Assembly (NCBI RefSeq): GCF_003201955.1
Contig: NZ_QJJM01000001.1
Coordinates: forward strand, 62,001-126,000
Origin: Blastomonas natatoria
GTDB taxonomy: Bacteria; Pseudomonadota; Alphaproteobacteria; Sphingomonadales; Sphingomonadaceae
Reading direction: 5' to 3'
Length of the DNA stretch: 64,000 bases
How positions within the stretch are numbered: the stretch's first letter is position 1; every line of letters begins with the position of its first letter. The notes below the pieces were generated by a model that saw only the letters and a list, made by a program, of their open reading frames with translations, made no database searches and was not told where the DNA came from. A program made the position numbers and the translations under genes. This document shows, piece by piece, positions 41,376 to 50,605 of this stretch.

Positions 41376-42926
41376 ATGCTTAATGCACGTGTTCGTTCGG
41401 TCCTGATGGTTTCGGTGGCCGCTCTTGCCGTCACCGCATGCGGTGCTGATGACGTTGCCTCGCCGGGCGAAGGCACCATCGTCATCCCGGCTCCGGCCCC
41501 GGCTCCCGCCCCGGCCCCGGCACCGACGCCCACTCCGACCCCGACGCCCACCGGCCCGGCTGCCGATTGCCCCAATGGCACGGCCAATGTCGGCACCATC
41601 ACCACCGGTTCGGGTGCGACTGTCCGCAACTGCCAGCTTTCGGGAACCATCACCTCCAACCTGGTGATCCCGCGCCGCGCCGGCACCGTCTATTCGCTGT
41701 CGGGTCGCGTCCAGGTCGGCATCGATGTCGGTCCCACCGCCAGCACCGGCACCCCTGCGATCCTGACGATCGAGCCGGGCGTGACCTTCTTTGGTTCGTC
41801 GGGCGCGGACTTCCTGCTGGTGAACCGCGGATCGCAGCTGTTCGCCGAAGGTACTGCCACCCAGCCGATCGTCTTCACCGCGCGCGACAACATCGTCGGA
41901 ACCGCAACCGCCAATTCCAAGGGTCTGTGGGGCGGCGTCGTGATCCTCGGCCGCGCGCCGCTGTCTGACTGCGCCACCGGATCGCCGACCAACCCGGGCG
42001 GCACCCGCACCGATTGCTCGGGCGTCGTCGAAGGCACCAACGCCAATTATGGCGGCGCCGTGCCGGCCGACAACAGCGGCCGCATCGCCTTCTTCCAGGT
42101 CCGCTATTCGGGCTTCGAAGTCCAGCCGGGCAACGAGCTCAACGGCATCACCCTGGCAGGCGTGGGTTCAGGCACCTTCTTCCAGAACGTCCAGGTCTAT
42201 AACAGCTCGGACGACGGCATCGAATGGTTCGGCGGACGCGTAAACGGCCGCAACCTCGTCGGTCTGGGCAATGACGACGACACGTTCGACATGGACCTGG
42301 GCTACAAGGGCTTCAACCAGTTCCTGCTCGGCATCCAGACTGCCAGCGCCAACCATGTGATCGAGGGCGACTCGAACGGCAACGAACAGGCTGAGCCGCG
42401 CACCGCCTGGTCGATGTCGAACGCGACCTTCGTCTCGACCCAGACCACGGCTGACGAAGCGGCCATCCTGCTGCGTGGCGGCATGGACTTTGCCGCCTTC
42501 AATAGCGTGCTGACCGGTCCCGGCTGGTGTCTCGATGTCGACTCGGCCGTGACGGTGCAGGCGACCGGCACCGCCGGTGCCGGTGACGAAGCCGGCCCGC
42601 CGCGCTTTGAATCGGTGTTCCTGAGCTGCCCCAACGCCTTTACCGACGATGGCAACGTGGCCGTCTCCGCGATCCAGGCGCTGTTCACCGGCGGTTCCAA
42701 CAACGTGACCAACGGCACCTCGACCCTGTCGGGCATCTTCATCAACGGTGCGAACGAGACCGCCCGTCCGGTGTTCAACGTGACCGCGATCAACAGCTTC
42801 TACAACGCCGTCACCTATATCGGTGCCGTCCGCGATGCGGCTGACACGCGCTTCCAGGGCTGGACCTGCGGTCTTTACAGCACGACCCCGGCCTGCACCG
42901 CCGCGCCGAGCATTCCGACCACCTGA
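41376..42926 (+). CDS. Surface lipoprotein, ElpS-like, of a phosphate-starvation/T2SS locus
   Basis: 516 aa. The signal peptide ends in a lipobox (SVAALAVTACGADD). The mature N-terminus carries an Ala-Pro/Thr-Pro repeat linker of about 25 residues from repeated hexanucleotides. The rest is a beta-rich, right-handed-helix-like fold with many Asn/Gly turns (GTPAILTIEPGVTFFGSSGA, IVFTARDNIVGTATANSKGL, IEWFGGRVNGRNLVGLGNDD) and several Cys. In Caulobacter a phosphate-starvation lipoprotein, ElpS, is encoded beside the T2SS genes and released by it. The same neighbourhood is seen here, but orthology was not tested. GGAG precedes ATG 41376. A terminator separates it from the receptor gene. Confidence 0.72.
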   Translation: MLNARVRSVLMVSVAALAVTACGADDVASPGEGTIVIPAPAPAPAPAPAPTPTPTPTPTGPAADCPNGTANVGTITTGSGATVRNCQLSGTITSNLVIPRRAGTVYSLSGRVQVGIDVGPTASTGTPAILTIEPGVTFFGSSGADFLLVNRGSQLFAEGTATQPIVFTARDNIVGTATANSKGLWGGVVILGRAPLSDCATGSPTNPGGTRTDCSGVVEGTNANYGGAVPADNSGRIAFFQVRYSGFEVQPGNELNGITLAGVGSGTFFQNVQVYNSSDDGIEWFGGRVNGRNLVGLGNDDDTFDMDLGYKGFNQFLLGIQTASANHVIEGDSNGNEQAEPRTAWSMSNATFVSTQTTADEAAILLRGGMDFAAFNSVLTGPGWCLDVDSAVTVQATGTAGAGDEAGPPRFESVFLSCPNAFTDDGNVAVSAIQALFTGGSNNVTNGTSTLSGIFINGANETARPVFNVTAINSFYNAVTYIGAVRDAADTRFQGWTCGLYSTTPACTAAPSIPTT

Positions 42927-42948
42927 TTGCAGACCGCTGACCGGTTAC

Positions 42949-42984
42949 GGGGCGGCGGCGACACCACGCCGCCGCCCCTTTTTT
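42949..42984 (+). terminator. Strong terminator between the lipoprotein and receptor genes
   Basis: GGGGCGGCGGCG (42949-42960), loop ACACCA, CGCCGCCGCCCC (42967-42978), then six T. It is only 19 nt before the receptor start, so it would strongly reduce read-through and set a high lipoprotein-to-receptor ratio. Confidence 0.88.
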
Positions 42985-43002
42985 GAATTTCTGGAGGGAT
43001 TT

Positions 43003-45720
43003 ATGGCGAAGTTCACGCCGCTTTCATTCGCTGCATTGCTGATGGTCAGCTCGGCGCTGGTTTCGCCGGCGGCCTTTGCCCAGGAAGCACCCGCGCCCCA
43101 GGCCGATGCTCCCGCTGCCGATGCCCCGGCTGAAGAGGTGCCGGCCGAAGACGATATCGAAATCTCCGGTCCCGGTGCCGGTGGCAACAGCGAAATCGTC
43201 GTGCGTGGCCGCTTCATCCCCAACCCGATCAAGGCGACGCCCGAAGTCGTCTCGGTGCTGAGCGAGGCCGATATCGCCCGCACTGCCGATGGCGACATTG
43301 CCGGATCGCTCCAGCGCGTCACCGGCCTCAGTGTCGTGGGTGGTCGCTTCGTGTTCGTGCGTGGCCTGGGCGAACGCTATTCGCTCGCGCTGATGAACGG
43401 ATCGCCGCTGACCTCGCCCGATCCGCTGCGCCGTACGGTCCCGCTCGACATCTTCCCGACCAGTGTCATCGCCTCGACCACCATCCAGAAGAGCTATTCG
43501 GTCGATTATCCGGGCGAATTCGGCGGTGGCGCGATCAACCTCACCACCAAGTCGGTGCCGCGTGATCCGTTCTTCAAGATCGAGTTCAGCACCGGCGGCG
43601 ATACCATCACCACCGGCGAGGTCGGCTATACCTATTTCGGTTCGTCGACCGACTTTACCGGCTTCGACAACGGTGCCCGCACGCTGCCGCGCAACCTGCG
43701 CGACGCCTTTGCTTCGGGCAATCCGATCACCGCCGGCGCCAATTTCACGCAGGCCCAGGTGCGTGACCTGACCGCGAGCCTAGCCAATGCCAACACCTCG
43801 CTGATCCAGCGCAACAACAACATTCCGGTCAACTTCTCCGGCCAGGTCAGCGGTGCCACCAACTTCCTTGTCGGCGATGTCAATATCGGCATCGTCGGTG
43901 CGGCGGGCATCAACAACACCTGGCGCACGCGTGGCGGCGTCCAGCAGATTTCGCAGGGCATCGTGCCGGTGAACGGTGTCGATACCCTGCTGCCCGACAT
44001 CAATTTCAACTATCTGACGACCGAAAACCGCGTTGTCGTGAACGGCCTGTTCGGCGTTACCGCCGATGTCGGCGAGCACAAGTTCAAATGGACCAACCTG
44101 TTCATCCGCGACTCGCTCAAGGACGCCTCGATCCGCGAAGGCATCGATGCGCGCATCACCGATACTCGGCTGATCAACCGCAGCCGTACCAACTGGTTCG
44201 AACGTCAGCTGATCAACACGCAGTTCGTTGGCGAGATGAAGTTCGACGATTTCCGCCTCAACTTCCGCGGCAGCTATGCCAACTCGCAGCGTGAAGCGCC
44301 TTACGAGCGGACCTTCGATTACACGTTCAGCGCCGCTGCGAACGATTTCGTCAACGATCTGCAGTCGGCGGGCGAGGGCGCGCGCATCGCGTTCAGCGAT
44401 CTGGACGACAATGTCTATGGCGCGAATGTCGACCTGGCGTACGAGACCGATATCGGCGTGCCGATCACGTTCAGCGCTGGCTACGCCTATTACAAGAACG
44501 ACCGTACCTCGATCCGTCGCGATTTCCGCTTCCTGAGCGGCCAGGGCCCGCTGCCCTTTGCGGTGTCGCAGCAGCGCCCCGATTTCCTGCTTTCGGACTT
44601 CAACATCTATACCTTTGACGTCCGCCTGTTCGAAACCTCAGGCTCGAACGGCGCCGCAGCCTATGATGCAGGTCTTGAAGTGCATGCCGGCTATTTGCAG
44701 TTCGAGGCCGAACTGGCAGACAGCCTGCGTCTGCAGGCGGGTATCCGCTATGAGGACGGCGATCAGTTCGTTCAGCCGATCGACCTGTTCGGTCTGGGCA
44801 GCGCCAATCTGGTGCCGACCAACATCAGGAAGGACGACTGGCTGCCGGCAGCGACGCTGACCTGGAACCTCGCCGAAAACATGCAGTTGCGCTTCGCTGC
44901 GTCGAAGACCATTGCTCGCCCCCAGTTCCGCGAACTGGCGCCGCAGCAATATCTTGACCTTGAATTCGACCGCACCTTCTTCGGCAACCCGTTCCTGAAG
45001 AACAGCCGCCTGATCAACCTGGAAACCCGCTTCGAATGGTATTTCGAGCGTGACCAGCGCTTCACCGCAGCGATTTTCTACAAGGACATCAAGGATCCGA
45101 TCGAGAATCTGGGCTTCCGCCAGGGGGACAATTTCTTCACCACCTTTGCCAACGCGCCGACAGCCACGCTTTATGGTGCGGAAATCGAGCTGGTGAAGTT
45201 CTTCGACCTGATCGATCTGGGCGGCACGTTCTTCGAGGAACGCCGCATGCTGATCGCGGCCAACTACACCTACACCAATTCCGACGTGAAGGTGACCGCG
45301 CAGGACATGATCGCCGATCCGCTGAGCGGGGCGATGGTGTCGGCTTCGACGATCTTCCGGACCGGCGGCTTTGCCCTTACCGGCCAGTCGGACCATATCG
45401 CCAATATCCAGTTCGGCATGGAAAGCACCGGCGAACGCCTGTCGCAGCAGACCATCCTGCTGTCATGGAACAGCAACCGCGTCACCAATCGCGGTCCGGC
45501 CGGCCAGCCCGACTTTGTCGAATTCACCGGCCCGCGTCTGGACTTTGTCTGGCGCGAAGGCTTCAAGCTGTTCAACAAGACGGGCGAGCTGAAATTCGAG
45601 GCGCGCAACCTGCTGAGCACCGACTATGTCGAGTTCCAGCAGCTTGGCAGCTCGGTCATTCTCAACAACGCCTATGAGATCGGCCGCGGCTTCCAGATCA
45701 GCGCATCGCTGCAATTCTGA
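43003..45720 (+). CDS. TonB-dependent outer-membrane receptor
   Basis: 905 aa. After a signal peptide (ALLMVSSALVSPAAFAQEAP) and an Ala/Pro/Glu-rich spacer, the plug begins at SEIVVRGRFIPNPIKATPEV, with RVTGLSVVGGRFVFVRGLGE and the IQKSYSVDYPGEFGGGAINL segment. The beta-barrel ends in the C-terminal Phe (GRGFQISASLQF), as outer-membrane proteins require. The protein imports a ligand using TonB energy. Lying between an ElpS-like lipoprotein and the T2SS genes, the ligand is likely a phosphorus compound or a substrate presented by that lipoprotein, which is inference. CTGGAGGG precedes ATG 43003; a terminator follows. Confidence 0.9.
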   Translation: MAKFTPLSFAALLMVSSALVSPAAFAQEAPAPQADAPAADAPAEEVPAEDDIEISGPGAGGNSEIVVRGRFIPNPIKATPEVVSVLSEADIARTADGDIAGSLQRVTGLSVVGGRFVFVRGLGERYSLALMNGSPLTSPDPLRRTVPLDIFPTSVIASTTIQKSYSVDYPGEFGGGAINLTTKSVPRDPFFKIEFSTGGDTITTGEVGYTYFGSSTDFTGFDNGARTLPRNLRDAFASGNPITAGANFTQAQVRDLTASLANANTSLIQRNNNIPVNFSGQVSGATNFLVGDVNIGIVGAAGINNTWRTRGGVQQISQGIVPVNGVDTLLPDINFNYLTTENRVVVNGLFGVTADVGEHKFKWTNLFIRDSLKDASIREGIDARITDTRLINRSRTNWFERQLINTQFVGEMKFDDFRLNFRGSYANSQREAPYERTFDYTFSAAANDFVNDLQSAGEGARIAFSDLDDNVYGANVDLAYETDIGVPITFSAGYAYYKNDRTSIRRDFRFLSGQGPLPFAVSQQRPDFLLSDFNIYTFDVRLFETSGSNGAAAYDAGLEVHAGYLQFEAELADSLRLQAGIRYEDGDQFVQPIDLFGLGSANLVPTNIRKDDWLPAATLTWNLAENMQLRFAASKTIARPQFRELAPQQYLDLEFDRTFFGNPFLKNSRLINLETRFEWYFERDQRFTAAIFYKDIKDPIENLGFRQGDNFFTTFANAPTATLYGAEIELVKFFDLIDLGGTFFEERRMLIAANYTYTNSDVKVTAQDMIADPLSGAMVSASTIFRTGGFALTGQSDHIANIQFGMESTGERLSQQTILLSWNSNRVTNRGPAGQPDFVEFTGPRLDFVWREGFKLFNKTGELKFEARNLLSTDYVEFQQLGSSVILNNAYEIGRGFQISASLQF

Positions 45721-45753
45721 TTGCAGGGGCAGCCCAATCGGAAACTTGAATTG

Positions 45754-45786
45754 GGGGAGCCGGACATTGCGCCGGCTCCCCTTTTT
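45754..45786 (+). terminator. Intrinsic terminator after the receptor gene
   Basis: GGGGAGCCGG (45754-45763), an 8-nt loop, CCGGCTCCCC (45772-45781), then TTTTT. It ends receptor transcription before the gspC promoter region. Confidence 0.88.
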
Positions 45787-45827
45787 ATGTCCTCCGCCTC
45801 GGGCGGCGCAGCATCGCCTTCAAATAA

Positions 45828-45856
45828 CTGTCACAAACTGGTAATCCAACCGTCAC
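45828..45856 (+). promoter_or_regulatory. Pho box upstream of gspC
   Basis: CTGTCAC (45828), TGGTAAT (45839) and CCGTCAC (45850), each followed by a 4-nt spacer (AAAC, CCAA), give three half-sites in exact 11-bp phase. This is the best rightward Pho-box match in the window and lies 60 nt before the gspC GTG. Confidence 0.7.
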
Positions 45857-45915
45857 GGGCTGCGCCTAGCAGCATCGCGAGGCCATGGGGATCGGCCTGA
45901 AGCGGGGAGTGATTC

Positions 45916-46824
45916 GTGGCATCAGCGGCCCAAAATGGCGCGCAGACCGGCCTCAGTGCCTCGCTTTCCCGTTTCCGTCTGGCGCGGTTTCAGGGGCAGC
46001 AGAGCGGCCTGGCCCGATTTCTTCCGCAAGGCTTGTACGGCTGGGTGCGTGCGCTGCTTGTGCTGACGCTGATCATTCAGATCGCCCGCCTCGTCTGGAC
46101 GATCGTCACGCCGATCGCGCCTCTTGGCGATTGGCAGGCGCGTCCTGCCAATGTCATGTCGCCCGCCGCACGCGCGGCCCTGTTTGCCAGTTTCGACGGC
46201 TTTGATCGCGCCGCTGGCGGGAGCGAGGATGCCAGCGCTGCGGTCACATCGCTGGACCTGACGCTGTACGGCCTGCGCATGAACGAGGCTTCGGGCGGAG
46301 GCTCCGCGATCATTGCAGGATCGGACGGCGTGCAGCGCAGCTATGCGGTGGGCGAAGAGGTGGCGCCCGGCGTCAAGCTTGTGCAGGTGCTGTTCGACCA
46401 TGTCGTGCTCGAACGTGGTGGTACCCGCGAAAGCCTGTTCCTCGACCAGTCGGTCCCGGCAGAGACCGTCGGCGATGCGCCGATGACTGCGGCACCTGCC
46501 GGCGGCGCTGTGCCACCGCCCATCGTCCAGGCACCCGGCCCGCTGACCGCAGAGGCAATCACCGCCGGCATCGGCTTTGCCCCGCGCACCGAAAATGGCC
46601 GCGCGACCGGCTTTGCCGTAACCCCCCGGGGCGATGGCGGCGTGTTTGCGCAGGCCGGCTTCCGACCGGGTGACATTGTCGTCGAAATCAACGGCCGCAA
46701 GGTCAGCTCAGCTGCAGATGGCGCAGCGCTTTCCGGTCAGCTCAAGCCCGGCGCCCGCCTGTCGCTCAAGGTCGAGCGTGGCACCGAAACCCTTCCCATC
46801 GCGATCATCATTCCGGAACAATGA
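45916..46824 (+). CDS. gspC: Type II secretion system protein GspC
   Basis: 302 aa from a GTG with GGGGAG upstream. One N-terminal membrane helix (YGWVRALLVLTLIIQIARLV), a periplasmic HR domain (LDLTLYGLRMNEASGGGSAI, then YAVGEEVAPGVKLVQVLFDH) and a C-terminal PDZ domain (VFAQAGFRPGDIVVEINGRK) give the full GspC layout. It links the inner-membrane platform to the GspD secretin and helps choose substrates. The stop overlaps gspD as ATGA. Confidence 0.88.
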   Translation: MASAAQNGAQTGLSASLSRFRLARFQGQQSGLARFLPQGLYGWVRALLVLTLIIQIARLVWTIVTPIAPLGDWQARPANVMSPAARAALFASFDGFDRAAGGSEDASAAVTSLDLTLYGLRMNEASGGGSAIIAGSDGVQRSYAVGEEVAPGVKLVQVLFDHVVLERGGTRESLFLDQSVPAETVGDAPMTAAPAGGAVPPPIVQAPGPLTAEAITAGIGFAPRTENGRATGFAVTPRGDGGVFAQAGFRPGDIVVEINGRKVSSAADGAALSGQLKPGARLSLKVERGTETLPIAIIIPEQ

Positions 46825-49019
46825 AAAAACACATCTCCCTTTTCGCGCTGGGCGTGGCCCTCGTATTTGCCCAGCCCGCAGCCGCGCAGCACAGCCTGAA
46901 CGTGCGCGACGCCGATGTGCGCGCCTTCATCGAGGACGCTGCGCAGGTTACCGGGCGCACCTTCATCATCGATGGCCGGGTGCAGGGCAAGGTCTCGGTG
47001 GTCACCGACCGGCCCTTGAGCCGCAGCGAATATTTCGAGGTCTTTCTTTCCACCCTGCGCGCCAATGGCCTGATCGCGGTGCCGACCGCGAACGGGGCGT
47101 ATCGCATCCAGCCGGTCGACGGCGCTGCCTCGACCCCGGGCCGGATCGGCAGCCGCGGCGCGCAGAACGAGTTCGTGACCGAAGTCTTCCGCCTGCGCGC
47201 GATCGACGCGACCACGGCGGTCGAGACGCTGCGCCCGCTGGTCAGCCGCGAGGGATCGATCACCGCCAATCGCAGCGGCAACAGCCTGGTCGTCGCCGAT
47301 TATGCCGACAATATCCGCCGTATCCGCGCGCTGATCGGCCAGATCGACCGCGACAATGCGACCACCCAGGTCATCACCCTGGCGCATGCCGGCGCGCGCG
47401 AGATCGCAATGACGCTGCAGCAGCTTGCGCCTGCGCCCGGCGGCGGGGCCGAGGGGGGCGGCGGGGCTCCGCTGGTCTCGGTTGTCGCGGTGGATTCGAG
47501 CAATTCGGTCGCCTTGCGCGGCGATGCGCCGACGGTCTCGCGGCTGACCGCCATCGCCAAGGAGCTTGATGCGCGCGCGGCGAACGGCAGCGAGATTCGC
47601 GTGATCTGGCTCGATTATGCCGATGCCGAACAGCTGGTGCCGGTGCTGCAGATGATGGTCGGCGCCCAGGGTGGCGGTGCGGTCACGCCCATGGCGGCGA
47701 CCTCGGTATCGGCGCCTGCTGCTGGTGCGGCCCCTACAGCAGCCTCTGCTCCGGTCGGCGGTGCGGTGGCGCTGTCCAACGGGCGCGGGCAGGCGATCAT
47801 CACACGCTATGAAGGCACGAACGCCGTGATCATCTCGGCGCCGGTCGATGTCCAGCGCTCGCTGGCCGAACTTGTGCGCCAGCTCGACATTCGTCAGGAA
47901 CAGGTGCTGGTCGAGGCGATCATCGTCGAGATTTCCGACCGGGTCGCACGCGAGCTGGGCGTGCAGTTCCTGATCGGCGGCAAGGACATTCCGTTCCTCG
48001 TGACGCCGTTTTCCAATGTCTCTCCCAACATTCTCGATATTGCCGGTGGCATATTGGCGGACAATCTCGACCAGACCACCACCGTCATCAACGGCAACAC
48101 CGTCACCACCAGCACAAACAGCGCCATCGGCGACACGTTGCGCCAGAATGCCGCTAGCAGCATTCTGGGCGCGCGCGGCGGCTATTCGGGCTTTGCTGCC
48201 GATATCGGCAATAATCGCGTGCTCGGAGCGATCATCAACGCCGTGCAGGAGGACAGCGAGTCGAACATCCTGTCGACGCCGTCGCTGACCGTGAACGACA
48301 ATGTGAAGGGATCGATCCTGTTCGGTCAGGAAATCCCGATCAGCACCGGCGAAGCGCTTTCGAACAATTTCGACAATGCCTTCCGCACGATCCAGCGCCA
48401 GAATGTCGGCATCGAGCTCGAGGTGAAGCCGCAGATCAACGCGGGCAACCAGGTCAAGCTCGACATCAGGCAGGAGGTCAGCTCGATCGTCGGCCCGGTC
48501 AGCGACGATTTCAACGAGCTGATCATCAACAAGCGCGAGGTGAAGACCACGGTCACGGTCAAGGACCGCGAGATCATCGCGCTGGGCGGCCTGCTCGACG
48601 ACAACGAGCGCCGCACCATCCAGAAGATACCGCTGCTGGGCGATATTCCGATCCTCGGTGAACTGTTCAAGTCGCGCGGCAAGGAGCGCACAAAGACCAA
48701 CCTGATGGTGTTCATCCGCCCGACCATTTTGCGGACCGCGGCGGATGCGCAGGCGCTTGCAGCGCGGCGCTACAATTTCGTCCGTGCCGCACAGATCGAG
48801 TTCGATCCCAAGGCAGAGCCGTCGCTCGACAAGATCGTGCTGGAATATCTTGGCGCGAACGTGCCGGTTGCGCCGGCCGCCGGACCGAACGATCAGGTGA
48901 TCGCGCCGCGCGCCATGCCGAGCACCGCGCCGATCGACAGCACCACCTTGCCGCCGAGCATGCCCGCGCAGGGACAGCAACAGCAGCAGGAACTCCCGCC
49001 CAACGGAGGCCAGCCATGA
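46821..49019 (+). CDS. gspD: Type II secretion system secretin GspD
   Basis: 732 aa with a signal peptide (HISLFALGVALVFAQPAAAQ). N0 domain (LNVRDADVRAFIEDAAQVTG) and N1 to N3 repeats follow (VFRLRAIDATTAVETLRPLV, VVDSSNSVALRGDAPTVSRL). A Gly/Ala-rich loop (about 275 to 315) and the C-terminal secretin domain come next, with VNDNVKGSILFGQEIPISTG and LLGDIPILGELFKSRGKERT. It forms the outer-membrane channel. A Gln-rich tail after the secretin domain may be the S-domain. No pilotin is in the window. It is the second gene of gspC-D-E-F-G-H, coupled at both ends by 4-nt overlaps. Confidence 0.95.
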   Translation: MKKHISLFALGVALVFAQPAAAQHSLNVRDADVRAFIEDAAQVTGRTFIIDGRVQGKVSVVTDRPLSRSEYFEVFLSTLRANGLIAVPTANGAYRIQPVDGAASTPGRIGSRGAQNEFVTEVFRLRAIDATTAVETLRPLVSREGSITANRSGNSLVVADYADNIRRIRALIGQIDRDNATTQVITLAHAGAREIAMTLQQLAPAPGGGAEGGGGAPLVSVVAVDSSNSVALRGDAPTVSRLTAIAKELDARAANGSEIRVIWLDYADAEQLVPVLQMMVGAQGGGAVTPMAATSVSAPAAGAAPTAASAPVGGAVALSNGRGQAIITRYEGTNAVIISAPVDVQRSLAELVRQLDIRQEQVLVEAIIVEISDRVARELGVQFLIGGKDIPFLVTPFSNVSPNILDIAGGILADNLDQTTTVINGNTVTTSTNSAIGDTLRQNAASSILGARGGYSGFAADIGNNRVLGAIINAVQEDSESNILSTPSLTVNDNVKGSILFGQEIPISTGEALSNNFDNAFRTIQRQNVGIELEVKPQINAGNQVKLDIRQEVSSIVGPVSDDFNELIINKREVKTTVTVKDREIIALGGLLDDNERRTIQKIPLLGDIPILGELFKSRGKERTKTNLMVFIRPTILRTAADAQALAARRYNFVRAAQIEFDPKAEPSLDKIVLEYLGANVPVAPAAGPNDQVIAPRAMPSTAPIDSTTLPPSMPAQGQQQQQELPPNGGQP

Positions 49020-50605
49020 TCATCCGCAAGGGCGATGCGCCTGACGAGGCCGCCGCAAGCACTGACGTCAGCGAGGCGACCGTCGCCGTCGAACGCACGC
49101 TCACCCGCGTCATGCTCGATATCCCCTATGGCTTTGCCCGTGACAATGGCGTGGTGATGCTGGGCGAATCCGGCGGGCGGCTCAAGGTTGCACTGCGCGA
49201 GGGTGCGGACCCGGTCGCGCTGCTCGAAGTGCGCCGGTATCTGGCGATGCCGTTCGATGTCGAAATGGCACCAATCGCGCAGTTCGAGCGCTATCTGTCC
49301 GATCATTATGCGGTCGAGGGCAATGCTGCCGCGATGGCTAGCTCGCTCAACATCGATGGCGGCGATCTTGAGCTGCTCGCCGCAGATCTCCCCAGTGCCG
49401 AGGACCTTCTCGACAGCGCCGACGATGCGCCGGCGATCCGGCTGATCAACGGCGTGATCGCCGAGGCCGCGCGCCAGGGCGTGTCGGACATCCATATCGA
49501 GCCCTATGAGACCGGTCTGGTCATCCGCATGCGCATGGACGGGGTGTTGCAGGAAAAGCTGCGCATGCCGCCCAATGTCGCGCCCGTGATCGTCAGCCGC
49601 ATCAAGGTGATGGCGCGGCTCGACATTGCCGAACGCCGCGTACCGCAGGACGGCCGTATCGGCCTCACCATCGGCGGCAAGCTGCTTGATGTGCGTGTCT
49701 CGACGCTGCCCAGCCGCGCCGGCGAACGCGTCGTACTGCGCCTGCTCGACAAGGAAAATGCCAATATGGATCTGGGGCTGCTGGGCATGAGCCCGCGCAC
49801 CCACAAGATCCTCGCCGAGGCCCTGGCCGAGCCCAATGGCATCATCCTGGTCACCGGGCCCACCGGATCGGGCAAGACGACCACGCTCTATTCGTGCCTC
49901 AAGCAGCTCAATGACGGTTCGCGGAACATGCTGACGGTCGAAGACCCGGTCGAATATGCGATCGAGGGTGTCGGCCAGACCCAGGTCAATGCCAAGGTCG
50001 GGCTCACCTTCGCAGCAGGGCTGCGCGCGATCCTGCGCCAGGACCCTGATGTCGTCATGATCGGCGAAATCCGCGATCACGAGACGGCAGAAATCGCGGT
50101 CCAGGCGTCGCTGACCGGGCATCTGGTGCTCTCGACCGTGCACACCAACGATGCGATCGGCGCGATCACGCGCATGCGCGACATGAAGATCGAGCCGTTC
50201 CTGCTCGCCTCGACGCTGCGCGCCGTCGTCGCGCAGCGGCTGGTGCGGCGGCTTTGCCCCGAATGCCGCGAACCTGTCCAGGCCGATGGCTCGCTCGCCT
50301 CGCTGCTCGGCTTCGACAAGGGGACGGTGGTCTATCGCCCGGTCGGCTGCGATGCCTGCAACCATACCGGCTTTGCCGGGCGCATCGGCGTGTTCGAGGC
50401 GGTGCGGGTGGACGAGACCATCCGCCGTCTGATCAACGACAATGGCGACGAGGCGATCATCGCGCGGCACGCCTTCCTCAACGCGCCGAACCTGGGTTCC
50501 GCCGCACGCGAACTGGTGCGCACCGGGCAGACCACGGCGGAAGAGGCGATCCGGATTTCCCGGCGCGAGGCGGAACCGGCTCCGCCCGAAACGATCGATG
50601 GCTGA
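49016..50605 (+). CDS. gspE: Type II secretion system ATPase GspE
   Basis: 529 aa. An N-terminal GspE_N part precedes the hexameric ATPase: SDIHIEPYETGLVIRMRMDG, Walker A GPTGSGKTTTLYS (about 281), Asp box LTVEDPVEYAIEGVGQTQVN, Walker B DPDVVMIGEIRDHETAE and His box LVLSTVHTNDAIGAITRM. Two CxxC pairs (CPECREP near 413, CDACNHTGF near 444) form the zinc-binding module of T2SS ATPases. It powers pseudopilus assembly at the inner membrane. ATGA overlap with gspD, 8-nt overlap with gspF. Confidence 0.96.
   Translation: MIIRKGDAPDEAAASTDVSEATVAVERTLTRVMLDIPYGFARDNGVVMLGESGGRLKVALREGADPVALLEVRRYLAMPFDVEMAPIAQFERYLSDHYAVEGNAAAMASSLNIDGGDLELLAADLPSAEDLLDSADDAPAIRLINGVIAEAARQGVSDIHIEPYETGLVIRMRMDGVLQEKLRMPPNVAPVIVSRIKVMARLDIAERRVPQDGRIGLTIGGKLLDVRVSTLPSRAGERVVLRLLDKENANMDLGLLGMSPRTHKILAEALAEPNGIILVTGPTGSGKTTTLYSCLKQLNDGSRNMLTVEDPVEYAIEGVGQTQVNAKVGLTFAAGLRAILRQDPDVVMIGEIRDHETAEIAVQASLTGHLVLSTVHTNDAIGAITRMRDMKIEPFLLASTLRAVVAQRLVRRLCPECREPVQADGSLASLLGFDKGTVVYRPVGCDACNHTGFAGRIGVFEAVRVDETIRRLINDNGDEAIIARHAFLNAPNLGSAARELVRTGQTTAEEAIRISRREAEPAPPETIDG

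Noticed and set aside
46737-50470. Very long minus-strand frames opposite gspD and gspE
   Set aside because: Shadows of certain T2SS genes; they cross gene borders and lack family features.
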